A stretch of 64,000 nt of DNA from contig JADEYG010000012.1 in NCBI GenBank assembly GCA_016906335.1, forward strand, positions 558,501-622,500. The letters run 5' to 3'. Source of the stretch: Novakomyces olei (lineage: Eukaryota; Ascomycota; Novakomycetes; Novakomycetales; Novakomycetaceae). A program made the position numbers and the translations under genes. Of the stretch, positions 58,083 through 64,000 are shown piece by piece (the stretch's first letter is position 1; every line of letters starts with the position of its first letter). A model generated the notes under the pieces. It saw only the letters and a list, made by a program, of their open reading frames with translations, did not search any database and was not told the origin of the DNA.

Positions 58083-61000
58083 TTATTTCATTCGCTCATA
58101 CATCGCTTCCAACTGCTTGTACGACACTTCTTCCTTTGGCCAGAAATATGTTGCAAACGTCCTGGTCGATTAGCAATCAAACATGTAGTCACCTTACCAT
58201 AAATGCTCTTTGAGTAATTTCCTATCTGCTGGACGATAATTTAGTACTGTATCGTCAATGAACCGGCCGACAATAAGCAGACAGTCTTTGAGCAAATTCA
58301 CCAGTTCTGTCTTTTCCAGTGTCTTTGACTCGCGCTTCAACCGTTTCAAATCTTTTCTTATCGGATGCATGATTTTCTGAAAAATATTAGTAATTTTAGC
58401 TCAAAGCTGTTTATGTATTATTAATTTTAAAATTTATCAAAAGATTTTCCTTCTCTTTTATATTGTATCTCTGTTCTTTTTTTACTCTTCTTTTCCTCTC
58501 CTTTTACTCTCTCTTTCCTCCTTATGTTTCTATGTTGTCACTAACCTTGCAGCCACTATCGTCCATGCTTCCATGATCACCAGAGTAATGCATTGGCTCA
58601 CGCCGAGGGCTAGTATCCCGACCGTGCTCCCTATCAGAATCATGCCGTTGTGGTGCGGGCGAGGAGGTACCCGACCTTGAGAGTTTGTTCCCGTCGCCCA
58701 ATGATTTACGCTTATTCAGACCCTTTCTCTTTTCTAGAGGATTTCCAGAGCTACTTCCCAAAGTGCTAGCGGGCTTGGATCCACCACTGATTGTCTGCTT
58801 CTTTCCTGAACCATCCGACGTTACTTTAGCCGCCGAGTGCTCATCGTTGGAAATGACACTTAGCAGATACTCTCCGCGTCGTACAAGGTGGACGGGTCCC
58901 GGTACGGGTTTCGCTGGCTCTTTCCCATCATGAACATTTTCATTCTCTTTGCCTCCAGCTGCATTAGCACTAACAGCAACAGAAGAAGATTCATTGTTGC
59001 TGCTCGGGGCTTTAGTTTCATGGGAAGAAGTAGGGAAAGACTCTTCCTTTTTCCCAGAAAATTTCTCCATGACTTTAGTAGAGCTGCTATTCTCCTCCAA
59101 AAACATTTTACCCTTCAAATCAAGCCGGGGATCGTCACGGATTGCCGCCCAGGAACCGAAGCCATACTTGTGAATCCCCACAAGTAACATGGCGTCATCG
59201 TGAGCTGTCCAGTGACAAGTCCAGCCATGCACAGATCTCAAGTTTTGGTGAATACGCAGCTTTGTTGGCTCCGCATACGAGGCCAGTAACTTGTGCAAGT
59301 GCCGCAGATCGTTTACCCTCTGCACTAGAGTTTCAGCATTGATATTTCGCACTCCCCTAAACTCTACAAGCACTGCTTTTTTCGGGGGCCGTGGGGCAAT
59401 GCTTGACGGGTTAACAGAAGAAGATTTATCATCAGTCTGTTGCTGCTGTCTGGATTCCGCTTCTGCTTCTCGCGCTTCACGTGCTTCTTTGGCGCATAAA
59501 TCGTACAGCTCTTTAGCTGTTGCCTTAACAACAGCCGGATCCTTTGATGCCAATTCTGCGTCAGTCAAGATCTGGTCCGGCCGGTCATCGACAGGACCAA
59601 ACTTGATCATTGCCCGGTACAGTTGACGAACTGCCTTTTCAGACAAGACATCCTCACGCTCCTGCCGGCGCTTGGCCAGGCTGTTTGATGAGGAAGAACG
59701 ACCCTTCCCACCGGACCTTGGACTATCGTCTGCGCCCAAAAACTTGTCAGAGCGACTGGCATTCTGCCGTCGTTCTGCTTGATCAATTTGGTCCTGCAGA
59801 TACTTGTTTTCCAAATCAATCCGCTCACGCTCTTCAATCTTGTCGCGTTCGCTTTGGGGAATGATATCGTCCCACGTAACATCGGCCTTGTAATCAGTGA
59901 CTTCAAACTGTTTCAAGAAATCTTCACCGCCCATACTGGCACCGCCGAGGTCAGTCGTGGTTACATGATCTTCAGCGTGCTCCAGGACGTCGTCCAGGTT
60001 CAAATCTTCCAGTCGCTTTTGATTATCGTTTGCTTTAAACATGTTTGTTGCACCAAACTTGAGAATAGCACTTAGCTCTTGCTGGCTGATCCTGTCGGCA
60101 TTCGTACTGCGAGACTTATCTGTGACCCCCAATGAAATGATGGCATACTCCAAGATCATTTTACGTCGAGCCCGCTCCAAGATATCTTCCTCTACAGTGT
60201 CCTTTGACAACAGCCTGTACACCATTACATGGTTCTTTTGGCCAATGCGGTGAGCACGCGCCATTGCCTGTAAATCGGCCTGCGGGTTCCAATCGGAATC
60301 AAAGATAATGACGGTATCAGCAGTCATGAGATTGATACCCAGGCCGCCTGCTCTTGTACTGAGCAGGAAAACGAAATCACGGCTGCCTTCTGCATTAAAA
60401 TGATCAATAGCAGCCCGACGAGTAGCAGCGGGCACAGTCCCATCCAATCTTTGGAAGGGATAATTGCGGAGGGAAAGGTAGTCGCCCAGAATGTCCAGCA
60501 TTCTGACCATTTGACTAAAAATTAGGACTCTATGGCCGTCTTTGCGCAGCCTCTGCAGTAACTTGTCCAATAAAACCATCTTTCCACTGTTCATAATCAT
60601 TCCACGCAAAGCATCTTCCCGCACTTGGCCCTGCCCGTAGCTTTGGATCCAATGCTCTTCCGCACCAGGGAAAAGGTACGGATGATTACTGGCTTTTTTC
60701 AGCTCCATTACAATATTCAGCAGACTCAATTGTCCGGGAATGACTCCGTTGCCGGTGAGAGCACGGTAGTTTCGCGTCAATATGTTTTTGTACCAGTGCG
60801 TTTGCATTTCAGACAGCTCGACCCGCAGGATTCTCTCGCTCTTAGATGGAAGGGACTTTTCTACATCTTTCTTGAGGCGACGGAGGATATACGGTTGCAG
60901 TCTTTCCTGCAGAGAACGGATGTACTTTTCTTGTTCCTCATCCGGCGCCTCAAAGTTAATCTCCTGCTGTATATCAAAAGCGCCTGGCATTAAGAAATCC

Positions 61001-63037
61001 ACCAGTGCCGCCAGCTCTTTTATATTATTCTGTAGCGGAGTACCCGTAATCAATAGTCTATTTGCACTCTTGAAGCTGGACAGAGCATCGTACAGTGAAG
61101 ACTCGCTGTTTTTCAGGCGATGTGCTTCATCAATAGCCATGTACTGCCATTTGAAAGTAGAGAGGTAGTTGCGATCTTTTAAAATGTACTCATAAGTCGT
61201 CAGGAGCACATTGAATCTGGTGGCTGGCTTTGCGCCCTCAGTCCAAAACTCGTATTCACGAATACATTCACGAGATGCGGAGTTGCCCAGGTAGCTTACA
61301 ACATTTAAATCCGGTGTCCAAAAGTCAAAGGTCTCTTGCCACGAGGGAACAGTAGACAGCGGCACAACTACAAGAAACGGACCGTTTTGATGAAGCGCGT
61401 GCACCAGGTACGAGAGAAAGGAGACTGTCTGCACCGTTTTGCCCAGACCCATTTCGTCGGCCAGGATTCCATTCTCGTTCTTGGACCACAAATAAGCCAT
61501 CCAGTTTATTCCGGTCATTTGGAAATCTCGAAGCTCTCCGCCCGTAATGTATGAGGGCTGTCGTTCAAGTTTACGAAACTTTGGCCGATGCTGGCCGTTT
61601 GCTCCATAGTTTGTACTCCGACTGGGGGCTATTGTACTCGACCGCCGATCGATGTACCGGTCTATTTCCCTCTGAGCCATTTCGCTAACACTCTCACCGC
61701 TTTCCCACGTACAGCTATCGTAATAGAGCTGTTTCCATTTGACAAGGTACTCCACCTCATTACTATCAAGGACTCTAGATGCAATTATACGATCAACCGT
61801 CTTGTACTCTTCCAATATCTCCTGCCGATGCTCACGCTCTATATCCATGGCTTCAATATCCTCCCGAGTCGTTGATGGGTCCTGCCGTACCTGTTGGTCG
61901 TATAGCAAAACATGCTTGATGTAGTTATCCAGCTTTTTGAATCCACGGTAGCCCGATAAAAACTCATAGTTCTCCCAAGTATTGTGCAGATGCGAATAGC
62001 CCTGCCATTTAACGAGAAAATCGTATGCTATTTTAGGGTTGTCGCCGTCTTCATCACTGGCAATATCCGCTCGCTTACGATGATCCAATACAACGTCTAT
62101 ACCTTCAATAGGCTCGTCGGCAGTTGAGGCCGCTGCTGAACTGCGTTTAGTATAGAGCAGTTCATCGTCTTCCTCATCCGAGCCGTATTCATTTTCCGTG
62201 CTGGCCTCTGCGTTCTCTCTGTAATCTTTTGCACGAGCATTTCGTGTTGAAAATCGCACTTGGTCACTCGTGAAATTGCGCTTCACAGCCACGCCTCTTT
62301 TCGTCTTGCGTTTATTGCGCACTGATCTGTGGTTTCCTCCAAAATCACTTTCGTTATCTTGATCATCGTTCGCATCATCTTCAGACTCGTCGCTCACTGC
62401 GCTTCCATCGAAATCAGCCTCGTCCTCCAGTTTTACGGAATCACGCGCTAGTCTGTTCCTGTGAGCATTATTAGGCCGAGCCTTCTTTTTCGGCCGTGGA
62501 TTATCGTCGGAAGACGCGTCCGACATCTGTAAATTAGTTTCATTTTTCTCGGCACAAGCTCTATCCTGATCCATGCATCCACAAGGGTGAAAGGAATCCT
62601 TACCGGTGTTAAACTTTTTGCAGGAAGACGGGCTCGGCCCTAGAAACGAGTTAGTATACGACGGTAGAGCAGAGCAGCGGCAAATGGCAAATAATTTAAT
62701 AGAGCAAGGAATTGCCATAGACGGCAGGCGCGTCCGGGAAAAAAGGTCTTACAGAACGACGAAGGCCGTAAAGAGCAGGATTGACTTCAGCCTCCGCTAC
62801 TACATCATCATCATCATCTTGAGCGACCAAGTCAGCGGCACCTTCCCTGTCAGATTCGGTTTCTGTGCCGGAATCATTGCGAGTATTGCTCGGCTCTGAA
62901 GGTGTGAACGCCGACGGAGCAGAGGCAGCGACAGCAACAGGGAAAGTTGCAGGGAGAGCCGTATGATTGCTTATAGCAGAGGCAGACTGATCCACATCGT
63001 GAGAATGATCATGAACTGCCGCTGTTGTTGCCTGCAT
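58083..63037 (-). CDS. CHD1: Chromatin remodeller Chd1
   Basis: Exons 63037-62753, 62639-62604 (36 nt), 62565-58546, 58376-58198 and 58161-58083 give 1532 aa. Chd1 slides and spaces nucleosomes behind RNA polymerase II. Splicing of exons 1-3 makes [18 protein letters not shown], the fungal Chd1 start. Two chromodomains follow ([20 protein letters not shown] and [18 protein letters not shown]). The Snf2 motor has [35 protein letters not shown] and [19 protein letters not shown]. The SANT-SLIDE part includes [20 protein letters not shown]. Exons 4-5 encode the helical C-terminal domain (DUF4208): [14 protein letters not shown], then [19 protein letters not shown] across the last 36-nt intron. 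Intron 1 has a TACTAAC branch site. It is convergent with ATG12. Confidence 0.96.
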
Positions 63038-64000
63038 TGCGTGAGAAATCGATGGGTCGATACACACGAGCGACACGCGTCGCGTGTCGCTGCGTTTTCA
63101 CAATATTTGAGCCAAAAACGCTAAATTGCCGGCCGTTACGGTTCCGCGGGGAGAAGGTTAGACAGCGATACGGTCGAGGCGGATTAGCGCAGCAGACGCT
63201 ATTGCTCGCCGAATAATAGCCCAGAATATATAGGGAGCCAGCTGCCTATATATGAAACGATATCCCGAGGCCGTTGACACAGGGTCTGAGATGGAGCACA
63301 AACTCGGGCCGAAAAATAATTGGAAAAAGACCGGCAGGAATTCAGGCTCTGCAAGTCTGAGCACACGGATTATTGGGTGCAGACGTAAACCTGCAGCGTC
63401 GTCTTTCCCTCAAAGTGCTTATCTGCCACTCGACACCCGATTATGGCAGCGTCAGAGAAGTCAGCTAAACACCGGAAGGAAAGTATAGTAATTTGTACTC
63501 GGGAATATTGGACGGGTGGTGGACTATAAAAAACCCAAAAGTTTGTGTTTAAATGTGTTTAAATAAAGCGATTCTATGATTGTGTAAGATCCATATGTAG
63601 AGAGAGGGAGCGTAAAGCAGAAAAAATGGGAAAAGGAATAAATTTAATACACGTTTGTTTGAAACATACAAGCAATCAAGTACAAGACCCCTGTTTGTCT
63701 ATATCGACGACAGCAAACTGCCGTTCTGGCGTAGTTTTTACATATAGATATACATGACAAGGCGATGTAGTACCGATATTGCGGGTCGGAACGATTGCGC
63801 CGCTGTAATAAATTTGCCAGCGGTTGTTTAATGGGCATAAATCTCATATAGTCATTGTGTTGGTTTGCTTGCTACCGACAAAGTTAGCGCACCATAACCC
63901 TTTATATTGGATGCAGAAGCAATTGGAGTTATAAATAACCGTTGCGAATCGGAAACGGTACATAAGGAAATCGTACACGAAGCTGAAACCGATGATTTAG
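63038..64000. promoter_or_regulatory. CHD1 upstream region to the window edge
   Basis: 963 bp. At 63070-63090 a 10-bp arm GCGACACGCG, one base and its exact inverse form a palindrome that contains ACGCGT, 33 bp before the CHD1 start codon. Beyond that, frames of 60-78 codons (for example 63252-63488) resemble nothing. Another gene may begin past the right edge. Confidence 0.5.

Overview
The window is about 64 kb of a compact nuclear genome from a fungus. I can model 30 complete protein genes and one partial gene, roughly one per 2.1 kb. The fungal assignment rests on POM152, a NUP42-type nucleoporin, a DUF1749 hydrolase, an HPC2-domain protein and Atg9/Atg12. A nuclear complex I subunit (NDUFS7 type), a PYM homologue and many introns argue against Saccharomycetaceae and Schizosaccharomyces. 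I cannot place the lineage further. Introns are often only 35-50 nt, with GTA(A/T)G-like donors and CTAAC/CTAAT-like branch points just before the acceptor. Every spliced model given here sums to a whole number of codons, but all junctions come from sequence reading and were not tested against RNA.

Layout. 1-7700: the end of an unknown gene, a small MYST acetyltransferase, ATG9 and COG6. 7856-19775: a run of minus-strand genes (NYN-domain protein, CTP1-type citrate carrier, DHH1, SMC6, DUF1749 hydrolase). 19776-22020: the largest gene-free stretch, holding an unidentified GC-richer segment and a 0.48-kb array of CACGAAAA/CACAGAAACG motifs bounded by inverted repeats. 22021-29847: three nuclear pore genes close together (POM152, NUP42, an ELYS-like protein), with a LENG1/Cir_N splicing-type protein among them. 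30268-41894: MAM33, BDP1, VPS74, NDUFS7, an oil-body-associated-type protein, GGTase-I beta, SMD1 and an HPC2/ubinuclein protein. 42456-50829: a spastin-type AAA ATPase, PYM, RPL30, an MRS3/4-type carrier and a small N-myristoylated-type protein. 51120-63037: PRP5, an HMG-box protein of mitochondrial type, an unknown membrane protein, ATG12 and CHD1.

The genes are housekeeping. They cover autophagy (ATG9, ATG12), Golgi traffic (COG6, VPS74), nuclear pore (three genes), mRNA splicing and fate (SMD1, PRP5, LENG1-like, PYM, DHH1), chromatin (MYST, HPC2, CHD1, SMC6) and mitochondria (NDUFS7, MAM33, CTP1, MRS3/4, HMG protein). I see no operon-like system, biosynthetic cluster, CRISPR array, rRNA or tRNA, and no clearly identifiable transposon. 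The less ordinary content is non-coding: ten long A/T-only microsatellites (units of 3, 4, 5 or 7 bp) in promoters, leaders and introns; telomere-like TTAGGG motifs; the 21 kb motif array; and very small 5' exons.
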